Positions 12,613-24,241 of a DNA stretch of 64,000 nucleotides are shown here, in pieces (positions within the stretch are counted from its first letter, which is position 1; each line of letters begins with the position of its first letter). The stretch is from Liolophura sinensis (Eukaryota; Mollusca; Polyplacophora; Chitonida; Chitonidae): contig NC_088301.1 in NCBI RefSeq assembly GCF_032854445.1, positions 5,073,703-5,137,702 on the forward strand, given 5' to 3'. A model generated the notes under the pieces. It had not been told where the DNA came from. It searched no databases and saw only the letters and a list, made by a program, of their open reading frames with translations. A program made the translations under genes and the position numbers.

Positions 12613-12672
12613 CCTGTCTTCTGATGTGGGAGGTGCTCTCTTGAACCTGTCAAGATCTTCCAAGAATGCTTG
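12613..12672 (-). CDS. EPB41L: Module 9 exon A (60 bp)
   Basis: Encodes QAFLEDLDRFKRAPPTSEDR, one extra codon in the Pro-rich turn. Acceptor ttttccag, donor gtaagc. Confidence 0.92.
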
Positions 12673-13102
12673 CTGGAAAAAATATCATTTACATGGATGA
12701 TAATCTGAGGATGTCATCTAAATTACCAGTTGTCAGCATGGCTGAAATGCAGTGTAATTTAGTCATCATAAAATTAAAATTAAAATTCAGCAAAAAGTAA
12801 CGTTTGAATATTTCTTTTATCAGACTACAAAAAAGTGGGCCATGCACTGACACTGAAGTCTAAACATATACAAAGACGTTAAAACAAAAGAAAAAACACA
12901 AATCATGCTGGAAACAATAGTGATAACTGCTGGCTGGCATTCGGAAACCGTTTAATCTTTCCTTAAAGATTAAATAGTATAAAACATATATTATACATAT
13001 ATATATAAAATAAAACATTCATAATCATTGCATACAAATTCGCAATACTATATCCACTAGAGTATGTTTATGAAGGTAGACAATGCATTCTGAGAGACCT
13101 AC

Positions 13103-13168
13103 CATTTCTGGTGATAGCTTGTCATAGGGAGGCACACCATTGGCTATCATCAGTTCAATCATCTTGGC
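13103..13168 (-). CDS. EPB41L: Module 8 exon C
   Basis: Begins AKMIELMIANGVPPYDKL and ends SPEM. It mixes 'even' (KMIELM) and 'odd' (IAN) features. Acceptor gttgtag, donor gtaggt. Confidence 0.92.
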
Positions 13169-13639
13169 CTACAACACAAAAACAAGCAGTATAACTAACA
13201 ATGTTGATTTCACAGATTACAGAGTTTAGTGTCACCTTTTGAGCTGGTGAAATATTCAGGTCTAGTTTTTAAACCCTCAGAAAGGCTCCCCTGTAGTGTT
13301 TATCTACAGTTTCTTTATATGCACACTGAAATTAGGAAGGGACACAGAAATTTCCCTTCTTGACAGCAAGATGTCATCAGTGAAGTCTCATAAACACTTC
13401 ACATGTTTTATAAGCCTACTTAAGGAACCAGAATAGACTTTTGTAGTGTGAACTTACCTCAGATTTGGAAGTACATTAAAATGATGTTATCTCCAAGGCA
13501 GCTAACAGTTAAGACACGACAGAAACTAAACAATCTTTGTCCCTCATTTCCAACAAACAGAAAACAAGTACACAGTTATGCACAGTAGACAATGATTTCT
13601 CGCTGTTGCATCTGACAGCATTGTTTACCATACACTGAC

Positions 13640-13699
13640 CTTATCAGCTTGAGATGGGCTGCCCTCTTTGATGTGATTCATTGCCTTAGCGTGCTTATC
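13640..13699 (-). CDS. EPB41L: Module 8 exon B (60 bp)
   Basis: Encodes DKHAKAMNHIKEGSPSQADK, one codon longer than other B exons. 'DKHAKAMN.IK' links it to module 10. Acceptor gccacag, donor gtcagt. Confidence 0.92.
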
Positions 13700-14377
13700 C
13701 TGTGGCAGAAACAGACATCAAACCACCACAAATACAACAACAACAACGCAAGTCTTCAATCTTTTTGTCCATGTATAAAAATCTGACAAGTATGGCTGCA
13801 CCAATTGCAGCACAGGGGCTCGATTAGTTTGTGAAATAATACAGTTAAGCTACATAATTTACAGTAAATCATAAAATTAAAATAAAAAGTCATTTTCCAC
13901 CAACACGGTGCCAATTATTGGTATGTGAAAACCAAGTCTATGAAATTATAACTGATTTACTGTAGACGCAATTCAAATGAACAAAGAGCATAAACACAAA
14001 TTCATCAATGACTAACTCAGAAACTGACTGAAGTCTTGTAATATACATGTATCTGCTACATGTACAGGTATATAGCACTCACAATAAACATGAAATATGT
14101 AAGGATGATATAGCCAGGCATGGTTAATGAGTGCTTATCACAATGCTGTTGACTTCAGTGATGATAACATGTTATTTCTTGCCATTGTAAAACAAATATT
14201 TCAATTATTCTGCACCTGCAGCTTAATTAAAAAACTTTTTGCATTTGTGTTTATCTTTTATTGATTTGAAACAAAAAAAGACTTCATCTTATAACTACAA
14301 AATGTCTTCCTGTGTTTTAAACAATCTCTTCCAATATATAAGGACTTCAATAATATTCGTATGAAAAAAACACCAAC

Positions 14378-14434
14378 CTTTTCTTTAGCATTCTGTGATT
14401 TCCTAAACCCATCTAATTCATTAAGGAATTTTTC
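14378..14434 (-). CDS. EPB41L: Module 8 exon A
   Basis: Encodes EKFLNELDGFRKSQNAKEK, 'even' ending. Acceptor ttttgcag, donor gttggt. Confidence 0.92.
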
Positions 14435-14676
14435 CTGCAAAAAGTAGGATGGTTACTGTTATACATATGACAAAATATCAGATGTCAATACATTTATAAT
14501 ACTTACAATTATGATAATAAAAAAAAAGGGATTAAAGGACAAGAAATTATAGAACCACAAAATTATAGGTCAGAGAATCAATCGTGAGACATCTGTATTA
14601 AGACAAGTTTACACTCCAGGTGAGGCATGCCACACACACATCAAAGCAAACCCAGCAGAAGTAAGAAATGCCTCAC

Positions 14677-14742
14677 CATATCTGAGGAGAGCTTGTCATA
14701 GGGCGGTACTCTGTTAGCAATCATCTCATCCAGCATTCGGGC
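14677..14742 (-). CDS. EPB41L: Module 7 exon C
   Basis: Begins ARMLDEMIANRVPPYDKL and ends SSDM, so the Ser-Pro is lost. Acceptor atttcag, donor gtgagg. Confidence 0.92.
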
Positions 14743-15106
14743 CTGAAATTCACAAGACACACAGTATTCACTGGGTGAATTTAAATCACTTCATTCCTAT
14801 ACTTTTCCCTAAATGAAATGACTCCATTGCTCTCATAATACAAAACCAACTTGTCTCCAGCGAGTGTCAGCTGGAATGTCTTCAGGCTATCTGATTTTGT
14901 AGTTATTGTAGATAAATAAATGTATATAAATAAATAAAAAATAGGCAAAAGTAACATCAGCATTTTGGTGCGAGCAAGCCTATACAAATGTATTTTTCTA
15001 CGTGTATAAAATTTACTGTTAGATTTACACATTTCGACCTATTCACGATCATGCAATGTAGACAGTAAAGACGTAATGTCTAGACGAAAGAGAACTTGGC
15101 ACCCAC

Positions 15107-15163
15107 CTTATCTTCTGGCCTAGCACTATCTTTAATGTCGTTCATGCCAGCTGCATGGTACAC
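15107..15163 (-). CDS. EPB41L: Module 7 exon B
   Basis: Encodes VYHAAGMNDIKDSARPEDK, sharing YHAAGM with module 3. Acceptor cttgttcag, donor gtgggt. Confidence 0.92.
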
Positions 15164-15519
15164 CTGAACAAGAAGAAAAATAAAATAAACTACATGTCGT
15201 CAAGCCATTATTCCTGTCAGCATCTGCACACCAAGGACCATGCAACCATACTTGTACAACAAGTGCAACCATACTTGTATACCAAGTGCAACCCTACACT
15301 GCCTGTTTGCAGTTAATACCTGAGCCTTCACACTTTTTTTTTTCATGGTGCTACAACTGCACAAAATCTGTGCGATGTCTTAGCCTAAATTGAAAACTTA
15401 ACAATGAAAAGGCCTATTTGAAGAGACTGAGGATTTGTCCTGTAATCACATAACACTGCTGTTAATAATCTCATTTTAGTATTAAGCACTACCTGATTAG
15501 GACATTCAACTGTTCTCAC

Positions 15520-15576
15520 CTTTTCCTCTTGGGCCACAGCCCTCTTAAAGGCATCCAAGGCATTCAGGAACCTCTC
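15520..15576 (-). CDS. EPB41L: Module 7 exon A
   Basis: Encodes ERFLNALDAFKRAVAQEEK, 'odd' subtype. Acceptor cccctccag, donor gtgaga. Confidence 0.92.
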
Positions 15577-15859
15577 CTGGAGGGGAAACACAAAATCACA
15601 TGATCTTGGTCATCCTAGTCTTTCGCACAAATTTTTTCTTGGGCTTGTTAAAAAAATAAGTGTAAATGAAATTTTGGCACAGATGTTGAATTACCGAAGT
15701 TACACTTGCTGAGCTAGGCATTTTACATTAAAGATTTTCAGGAAACTTGCACCAAAAACTACTAAAAAATGTATGAATTAATTAAACCAAGTGGGAATTC
15801 TGCAGAATTACAATACAGTCTTGAACAGTGTAGAAGGATAGCCTGGCTGGTGATCTTAC

Positions 15860-15926
15860 CATATCTGGTGTTAGATGATCATATGGAGGGGACACCATTA
15901 GCTTTCATCAGTTCAACCATCTTGTC
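15860..15926 (-). pseudogene. EPB41L: Module 6 exon C, frameshifted
   Basis: Begins DKMVELMKANGVP but is 67 bp instead of 66. A G-run at 15888-15891 has one base more than sister exons, turning VPPYD into VPSI followed by TGA at 15879-15881. The acceptor (ttctcag) and donor (gtaag) are intact. If skipped, the frame is kept because both flanking introns are phase 0. It could be a decayed exon, a polymorphism, or a sequencing error in the G-run. Confidence 0.85.
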
Positions 15927-15974
15927 CTGAGAACAGAGAAGTCCATGTGTCTGGCTACAGATTTATAACAAGCT

Positions 15975-16437
15975 CTTCACAGCCACATGCTGTTCACATG
16001 CACACACTTTTCATGACCACACACTGTTCACAAGCACACACTTTTCACGGCCACAAACTGTTCACAAGCACACACTTTTCACGGCCACACACTGTACACA
16101 GGCACACACTTTTCACGACCACACACTGTTCACAAGCACACACTTTTCACGGCCACACACTGTACACACTTTTCACAGCTACCCACTGTTCACAGGCACA
16201 CGCTGCTCACAGGCACACACTTTTCACGGCCACAAACTGTTCACAAGCACACACTTTTCACCGCCACACACTGTACACAGGCACACACTTTTCACGGCCA
16301 CAAACTGTTCACAAGCACACACTTTTCATGGCCACACACTGTAAACAGGCACAAACTTTTCACAGCCATCCACTGTTCACAAGGCACACGCTGCTCACAG
16401 GCACACACTTTTCATGGCCACACACCCTTCACAACAC
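15975..16437. repeat. Minisatellite, 34-bp unit
   Basis: Unit 'cacacacttttcacggccac' followed by 'acactgttcacaag', with variants. It produces a 195-codon His/Thr-rich open frame on the plus strand that I do not regard as a gene. Located between module 6 exons B and C. Confidence 0.93.
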
Positions 16438-16559
16438 CTTGGACAAACTCATGATACACTGGGTATCACAGTCACTCTTGAAGATAATATTACATCAGAA
16501 ATTTTGTATTAGGTGTTTAAGCCTGTACAACTAAGCACTCAGGCCTACAAGAGATCTAT

Positions 16560-16682
16560 CCATGCTGGCTTCCTCTCAAACCGCAACCTGCAGATGGTCG
16601 TGGGTTTCTCAGGTGTCATATTAGTGAAATATTGTTGAGTACGACATAAAACACCAATCAGATAAATACTTAAATAAATAAA
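16560..16682 (-). repeat. Dispersed repeat family 1 copy (reverse)
   Basis: On the plus strand contains 'gtgaaatattgttgagtacg' and 'acataaaacaccaatcagat', the reverse of the family core, and ends in a TAAATAAA run. Confidence 0.7.
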
Positions 16683-16790
16683 TACAAGTCATGTCTTCCG
16701 TTACATAACTTCTCTCTCCTTGCTGAGAATAATAAAGTTCACAGGACACAACACAAACAAGCAAGGTACCAGTCTGATGTAGTCTCATAC

Positions 16791-16847
16791 CTGGTCATCT
16801 GGCGTAGCACCATCTTTGAGTTTATGCATTTCTCCTGTATGTTGGTT
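16791..16847 (-). CDS. EPB41L: Module 6 exon B
   Basis: Encodes NQHTGEMHKLKDGATPDDQ, 'even' B. The acceptor is preceded by a long T-run (A-run on the plus strand, about 16852-16871). Donor gtatga. Confidence 0.92.
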
Positions 16848-17122
16848 CTGCAAAAAAAAAAAAAAAAAAAGATTAAAGGTAAATCAAAACAATACCTCTT
16901 ATCAATAATTACACAGGTACACGTCCACATATAAAATGCAGTTTACACATATATATTTACTACATACACTTTGGGTTTAAATTTTCGTTTATATCAATCC
17001 TTGCAATTTTAATATGAAGAAATCTTAACACTACACACTGACAATTATCAAAATATCACATACATATCAAAGTAACACACATGAGTGCATTAAGTCTAAA
17101 TGGTAAACTTTTGCTTACATAC

Positions 17123-17179
17123 CTTGGCTTTTGGATTGGTTGCATTCTTAAAACCATCCAACTCCTTGAGGAATTTTTC
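17123..17179 (-). CDS. EPB41L: Module 6 exon A
   Basis: Encodes EKFLKELDGFKNATNPKAK, 'even' subtype with Thr in place of Pro. Acceptor gattcacag, donor gtatgt. Confidence 0.92.
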
Positions 17180-18395
17180 CTGTGAATCGAATCATCAGAT
17201 CAAACATTTTTATTTAGTTTCACTACACAGCCTCGATAGGTTAGTTTTCCACAGTTTATGTGATAAAATGGCCACAGGACAAGGCCTTGCATAATAATCA
17301 GTGTCTGAATATAGCCCACCAATTGTAGACGAAATTAGATTAAGCTATGAATCACATTTGTCCATCTGGATAAGATTACAGAGTTATTCCGTGACAGAGT
17401 ACACTGGAATTATGCTTAATATAAAACAAAAAAATAGCTATAATACTGATGTAGGTATCATTTTTTTGTTACAACATGTAGACTTTTCAGTCTACAAACC
17501 ATATTTTGTTTAAGCTCTAAAGTCTGTTTACAACTTTAAAGCAACATAAAATTATTATGTATCTTATGTGGGAAGTTGAGAAGTTAAAAAAAATTTAAAA
17601 AATGAATAAACATCAAACTGAAATCCACTTTTTATTTTGTCCAACGTTATATATGATATTCCTGTTTTCAAAACTTTCTGATCATGTACATATGTCAACA
17701 CGAAAAAAATCATTCACCCCCCCCCCCCCACCAACATTAAATGATTTTCAGTTTTACATGTATTTTCATTTCTAAAGCCTCAATCGCCATTAAAAAAAAC
17801 AACAACAGTGATTCTGTCTGTAAATCTGGAATGATTTAAAGCGTGTATCATGATTCATGAAATACTGTCTGTTGTACGTCAGCATCACACTTCCTGTTTT
17901 GCTGAGAAACAAGCAAAGGCTTGGTGTTTACATGGAACCAGGGGCCGATTCCACAATGCCAATTCTGACTTCAGTCAAAACATAAAACCTTGTCATAATA
18001 TTCAGTTTTCACTAATGGAAGATGAACTTTTGACACATTTGTCTTAAGATAACAATGATGAGGTGGTCAAATGTTTAATTCAAAGGGGTCAAAAAATCAT
18101 ATTGAAAATTAAGACTTAAATGAGAAGTAGCTTTGTAGAATCTGTCTCAGGATACAGCATGCCTCAGATTAGATTATTTTTTATCACAACTGATTGACTG
18201 ATCAATCTTTCACATTCAGTTGTACCCAAGCATATTTCACAACTGTCACTTTTACGGCTGGAGAAAAGCAGAGCGCCCAGAACAGACCACCAAAACTATG
18301 TTGACGTGTAGCTCAGTTTGAATCCACATTGTGGTAGGCAAAGTCATATTTTGATACTCATCTTGATAAGAAAGCTATAATACTCAGGTACTTGC

Positions 18396-18461
18396 CATTT
18401 GAGGGGACAGATTATCATATGGAGGGACTCCTGCTGCGATCATGTGGTCCAACATTTGAGC
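18396..18461 (-). CDS. EPB41L: Module 5 exon C, with GC donor
   Basis: Begins AQMLDHMIAAGVPPYDNL and ends SPQM. The donor is ATG|gcaagt, a GC-AG intron that otherwise fits the consensus. All other exons of the array have GT. Confidence 0.9.
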
Positions 18462-18676
18462 CTGATGAAAAATGAACATTAAACTTAATCAAAATTAATT
18501 ACGATTACACATTATCCTGGCTTAATTCATGTAGATTAGATCTAGACAACAAACTACATCAGCTTATCAGCCTTATATATTATTATTTGCTTATTTAAAT
18601 TAAAAAAAAAATGTTTTGGAACATGTTCGTAACTGAAAGCAATATGGAACCAAATAACTAAACTGACATAACTTAC

Positions 18677-18733
18677 TTTGTCTTCAGGTGTAGCTTTATT
18701 TTTGATGTCGTGTAAGGCTGCAACATGTCTCGC
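18677..18733 (-). CDS. EPB41L: Module 5 exon B
   Basis: Encodes ARHVAALHDIKNKATPEDK, a diverged 'odd' B. Acceptor ttctctag, donor gtaagt. Confidence 0.9.
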
Positions 18734-18845
18734 CTAGAGAAAAAAAAAGACAGAAAATTGGTATTATATATACATGCGCGCAATATATGACCTTTGACCA
18801 TCATAAGTCAAAATGACAAACACATGATAATATATGCCATACGTA

Positions 18846-19242
18846 ATACCCCTTCACACAGGCAATCTTAAGCAGGTTTAACTTGCGAAAGTGGCTTTGA
18901 GCCAGTTTGACGTCGCACATGTGAACGCAAACTGGGGGCACTGAATCCGGTTTATTGGCCCCAACTGGCGATGTGACCTTAAATTAGTTTCAGGGCTTGA
19001 GCAGGTTTATCTGTGCTGTGTGAGCGGTGACTGGATTAAATGCTACGGGCACGTGGAAGTCAGGATAACATCGTAATTACTAAACTGGCTCGAATGTGAC
19101 TTTGTGAAAGGGGATATCCCTGACCTGGCTCAAAATTGCCTTTTCTATATGGTTGTGTGAATGCCCGCATTTTGACAACTGGCTTTGATTTAAACCAGTT
19201 CAGATTGATCCGTTTTAGATTTTGGCTCTGTGAACGGGGTAT
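18846..19242. mobile_element. MITE-like element, 397 bp, with terminal inverted repeats
   Basis: The left end 'ataccccttcacacaggc' pairs with the right end read in reverse, 'ataccccgttcacagagcc'. The inside is rich in repeated 'ctggctt/aaactgg' words on both strands and is more GC-rich than its surroundings. It has no transposase and sits between exons A and B of module 5. It looks like a non-autonomous DNA transposon; a target duplication is not clear. Confidence 0.7.
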
Positions 19243-19468
19243 AAAAATTGATCCAAAATGAAGTGATAAGGTTAAATGTACAACAAATTCATACTGGAAA
19301 CGTACTGATATTTGTTTAACAGGTGTTCCGCTGTACTGAGTACTGAAAGCTATTCCACTTGTCAGTTGTCGGACAAAATAGGGCAAGGTAACTGAGCAGA
19401 ACCAAGATGCAGTGTATTATTTAGGAATTGACAAAGCAAGGCCTAGTCAATGTTCACATGAGACTTAC

Positions 19469-19525
19469 CTTATCCTCAGCTGTAGGTGCCTTTTTAAAAT
19501 CTTCTAATTCATCTAAGAATCTTTC
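19469..19525 (-). CDS. EPB41L: Module 5 exon A
   Basis: Encodes ERFLDELEDFKKAPTAEDK, 'odd' subtype. Acceptor gttgacag, donor gtaagt. Confidence 0.92.
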
Positions 19526-20062
19526 CTGTCAACACAAATCATATCTGCGTGAAGCGTTGAATAGATATAAAAAGAGAAAAACATAGAAGGTTTTTAGTTT
19601 TAAGTAACAGTGAGTTTTGATATCAACGTATTATTTGTCCAAAGTGTCTTCATTGCTAACTTGCTAGCAGACAAATTTACACCTTAAACATTGGAAGTAA
19701 GTCTGAAAATACAACGTACTGTAAATCTTCAAGCTTTTCAACCACTACATCACTTTTTTCAGTTGAACTTATGCATACATTTATAACGAAAATGGCGCTA
19801 AAAATGACTTGTCACTCAAAATGCAAACTTCAGAAAATTGGGTAAATTATTTCTCTACACTCCATAGTTCTCTCAGAATGTTTCAAAATATTGGTTGCAA
19901 AGGTGGTTGAAAACTTTAAAGGGTAAACTACTCCCTGACAATTAACAGTCCTTACATGTATATGAAGGAGAACCGAAATCACAAGATAGTTTAACTGAAC
20001 AGCCACTGAGGGGACATTGCTTCCATTACAGGAGTGTGATTTTATGTTACAATATTTCTTAC

Positions 20063-20128
20063 CATATCAGGAGAAAGTTTGTCATAAGGAGGAACACGAT
20101 TAGCCTTCATCAACTCTGTCATCTTCTC
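20063..20128 (-). CDS. EPB41L: Module 4 exon C
   Basis: Begins EKMTELMKANRVPPYDKL, ending SPDM. 'Even' C with Arg in place of Gly before VPPY. Donor gtaag. Confidence 0.93.
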
Positions 20129-20578
20129 CTGTTGGCAGAAATAAAAATCCATTACTAATATATCAAAATGATACTGAATTCACTTAACTATTCAGTACAG
20201 AAATTCTATAATTAACAGAACATGACAAGACTTTCCGCAAAAATACTGCTGTTAATTTTACAAACCATAAAACGCAAAGAGAGTTAAATGACTCTGAGCC
20301 ATGTCAAGAAACTCAATTTTTGATTAAAATATTCTATGGGCCATACTTCTGCATTCAAGAGATAATACTTTGGAAGCCTATGAGAGTATAGTGTACATAA
20401 GTGGGTCATATCCACATATCCAGATTTCCCCTATGGCTTGTAAGATATGACCTACTTGTGCCCACACCTCAGAGGAAAATCTCCATCTGATGTTTCATGG
20501 CACCGCCCCCCCACTCCTGACGTAGGCATTAACTTTACCTCATTCTACCTGAGAACAGTTATGAAGACATGGACTCAC

Positions 20579-20635
20579 CTGGTCATCTGGCTTGGCATGG
20601 TCACGAATCTTATGCATGTTCTTTGTATGGCCATC
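20579..20635 (-). CDS. EPB41L: Module 4 exon B
   Basis: Encodes DGHTKNMHKIRDHAKPDDQ, 'even' B. Acceptor tcccccag, donor gtgagt. Confidence 0.92.
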
Positions 20636-21013
20636 CTGGGGGAGAAAGAACAAAAACAGAACAAATTATAAATTGTGAAAACGAAGTGATAAATCAGGAT
20701 GAAATCAAACAATCAAACAGTTCTATCAAACAAGGGTTATAGTGGTTTCCAGATAGAGAATTCCAGGTACACAAGATGTACAAATTTTGTGCTTCTCTCC
20801 ATTCCCTAGAACTATATACCTAAAATTGCTGCTTTTACATCAGTTTAGAAAACTGAGAATGTATTCAAAAAAGACATGATAAATCTTAGCCAAGTGATGT
20901 TCTGAATTTTTCCAGACACTGAAATGAGGAGCTGCCACACTAAAGTGTACCCTGGACCAAAACAGAATGTTTTTTTTCTTATTTTACTGCTTAATTTAGT
21001 AAAATAGTCTCAC

Positions 21014-21070
21014 CTTAGCTTTTGCATTTGGTGCCTTCTTGTAGGCATCTAATTCATGGACAAATTTCTC
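21014..21070 (-). CDS. EPB41L: Module 4 exon A
   Basis: Encodes EKFVHELDAYKKAPNAKAK, 'even' ending. Acceptor cttttcag, donor gtgaga. Confidence 0.92.
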
Positions 21071-21509
21071 CTGAAAAGACAAAGATAAAAATATAGCAAA
21101 TTCACCTGAAGCAAATCATATAATGTCCACTGCAGCTCTTGATGAAAACTAGCAAAATAACGACATACGGTACTACATTACCAGAGCAATATTGTTATAA
21201 GCTAAACTCTGCAGCCCCTACCTGAGGCTTAAGTCCACTTTATATGCTCATCACAGCTGATGCTCTCTGCACACCAGCTGAGAGGAAAACCAATCCTCCA
21301 GATGAAGGTTTAATCATTTATTTATTACTTTTGAGGTCTTACACTACAAAGAACACTTTGGTTCTTCCTATTTACATATGCACATTAATTCTATCAGCTT
21401 TCTGGGGGGATGAAGGAAGGTGAGGGTGGGGGTGTGGGGTAGTTTGGGGTGGAGGGGTTTAGTGTTGAGCAAAACATATAATACCATCATCCTTTACCAT
21501 ATACCTGAC

Positions 21510-21668
21510 TAACTGCTTTGATTGCTGTTTTACGCCGTAATCAAGAATGTTTCACTTATTTGGCAGTGGCCAGCATGGAATGAAAAGAGGCACTTTAATT
21601 TAAGTTGGCGGTAAATGAGCCGAAGCTGGATTTGAACCTGTGACCTCATGGTCAAGAATCTGTCAACT
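21510..21668 (+). repeat. Dispersed repeat family 1 copy
   Basis: Contains 'tgctgttttacgccgtaatc', 'aatgtttcactta' and 'cagtggccagcat', continuing into 'gaacctgtgacctcatggtc'. Intronic, no coding. Confidence 0.75.
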
Positions 21669-22109
21669 GTGCAACGCTTAAATCAAAGGAACAAGTAAGG
21701 GCCCTTGAAACTCTCACGTCACAAGTGAGTTAATAAATAAACAGAATAACCTGTATACATCATGTTCAACGTCAACAATTCTGCACATACATTGTGCACG
21801 TTTATGTTCACATGTAACATGAGTCAATTGGATAACATTTTTATCCACAGTACATACAGAAAACTCTTTTTCCAAACAATAACCGATAGACACATTTAAA
21901 GCCACCAGTTTGACTGTAGCCATAAAGAATACTAACATTTAACATATCCCGAAAGCACGAGTACAGCAACACACATTACCAAGTCCCTTCCTTGGTTTAT
22001 AAATTCACCAGATCAAGTCAAATGGTAGGTGGGCTAAGCAAAACAAGGACACAATCAGCTACACTAACATGTCACAACACAGAGATAAATTGATGGAAAA
22101 CAGTCTTAC

Positions 22110-22175
22110 CATGTCTGGTGACAATTTATCGTAGGGTGGAACACCATTGGCAATCATCAAATCTAACATCTTTGC
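22110..22175 (-). CDS. EPB41L: Module 3 exon C
   Basis: Begins AKMLDLMIANGVPPYDKL, ending SPDM: close to the consensus of the 'odd' C type. Acceptor tatcacag, donor gtaaga. Confidence 0.93.
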
Positions 22176-23279
22176 CTGTGATAATGTGCAAGTTGATAAA
22201 AACATGAGCCAACCGTGCAGTGCACTGAACAAAAAATCAGATCAAAATTCCACAATATCCCTGAAACATTCAAGCTTATGATACCTAGCTGAATTGAGAG
22301 AAAAACATGAAGCAATTCTCTGGGAAAATTAAGTAAAGAAACAAAATAAAAACTGAATAAAATGAAACAGAAATATGAATAAATTCCACAACCAGCAACA
22401 GAGAGATACCTGTATCAAATGTATCCCATTAAAATGGGAACACCAAATGTGACAAAATGCACCAGTGAGAATAGAAGTGTCTACTGACTATTGTAGGGTC
22501 GAGGTTTTCTGACACATTTAGGAAATCTACTATAAAAACAAGATAGCCGATTAATAGACTGAAGTCTTACAAATATGTCTCCATTGTTGTCATCTTGCAT
22601 GGTGTTTGACAAAATGCATATTCATAAGTCTTGGATTCAAAGCTCCATTTCAAACTCATAATGATAAATACTGAAGACAAACCACTGGCATGGTAATTAC
22701 AGGCATATTTAATTTGATAATGCGATGAACGCTTCAATATCCTTGTAAATTTGATAAATACAAAAAGTGTGTCAGAAACCATCTTCCCCACAAACATTTA
22801 AATACCTGTGTGCGATCTGACTAATATATACTTATTTACGTGTGAGGTCAGCAAAAGCTCCTCTAAGTGTTCAAATCTTTGTACCTAGAATACTAAACTA
22901 TCTAAGCGCCTATTTACATGCAATGTCAAAACTTTCTACATAAAAGATGTACAAATCACAGAGGCAAAAAAGAGCCTTAAACTTATTACTGTGTTTGATA
23001 AACCCAGCCCTTCCAATTCAAAATATGACAGATGCTCTAACTTATTTTATATTTATGACCAATCCAATTATTTTAGAAGTCTGTACAAAAATTTAAGCAT
23101 ACATCTGATGTAACTATTATAATCAGAAAACAAAATTCTCAAGCATATCCCAGAAACATTCTGTAACCCTTAAAAATATTAAAGAAAAAAAACAGAAACA
23201 GAAAAGGAGAAAAATCTTTTGCTGAATACATGAAATGAAAGCAACCATTTAAGTTTGCAACGGTAGTTACACTCCATAC

Positions 23280-23336
23280 CCGATCCTCAGCTGCTGCCCT
23301 GTTCTTGATGTTACCCATACCAGCTGCATGGTAATT
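23280..23336 (-). CDS. EPB41L: Module 3 exon B
   Basis: Encodes NYHAAGMGNIKNRAAAEDR, the 'odd' B type (YHAAGM), matched closely by module 7. Acceptor ccccccag, donor gtatgg. Confidence 0.92.
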
Positions 23337-23734
23337 CTGGGGGGAAGCAAACAGCACAGAAATTACATTGGTACATACTGCTTCATCAACTCACTCAGAT
23401 GAACTGCACAAATATTTATCTCGTGTATGAATTGGACCAGCCAGAAAAAATTATAACTAGATAATATTTAATTTGACTGGTGCTGAACATCAAACTAAGG
23501 AAGTTTTTTTCATTAAAGTGATGGTGGTCAGGTTTATGGGCGAAGAAAAAAGTATAAAAGAAAATCTCTTTGCAAATTAAAAGCTTTATAGGCTTCAATA
23601 CCTACTTGGGATAGGTTTTTAAAGAGAATAACAATTTTGCTTCAGCCCGCTGGACAAGAATTTTCAATTATAGTGGAAATCAACATTTACAAAGGTAAAT
23701 GTTCCTATGTATAAGGTACCCTTCAGGGGCATAC

Positions 23735-23791
23735 CTTTCCTTCCTGGGTGGGGGCTCTCTTGTAGCCTTCCAATTCATCCAGGAACTGCTC
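23735..23791 (-). CDS. EPB41L: Module 3 exon A
   Basis: Encodes EQFLDELEGYKRAPTQEGK, 'odd' subtype. Acceptor ttttacag, donor gtatgc. Confidence 0.92.
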
Positions 23792-24241
23792 CTGTAAAAC
23801 ACAGCACACAATGTCAGCTTGACTAGCCTATGGATACCATACATGTGCATGTACATGTATTTTGCTTCACCATTTTAGAAGTTCAAGCCCCTGAGGCCCA
23901 GAAAAGACGTACAAATATTACACATACATCCTTTAATTTCAATACATGCTACTAAAAGTATGGGGTCTAAAAACAGGCAAAAAGTTCAAAATCTTCATGA
24001 TAAAGAAAATAAAAAAATAAAAAAAATTTATCAAATCACACTTTAGGTCATGTAGTGGACTTACATGAACAGTAACAAATCCCTTTAAATTGTTTAACAT
24101 GAATTATAACCCTTAAATCTATCTTGAGTGAGATCCTAAGCAGCGGTGTACTAAAGCACCTTGCTCTTGGTTTAATTGGTTTATATATTTATCTGAATGG
24201 TGTTGAACACCGTACCCATGAATCTTTGCTGTTAGCCTTAC

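Noticed and set aside
15947-16534. 195-codon His/Thr-rich plus-strand frame
   Set aside because: Mostly the 34-bp minisatellite within an intron; no domain or splice context.
19060-19386. 108-codon minus-strand frame
   Set aside because: Largely overlaps the MITE-like element; no protein features.
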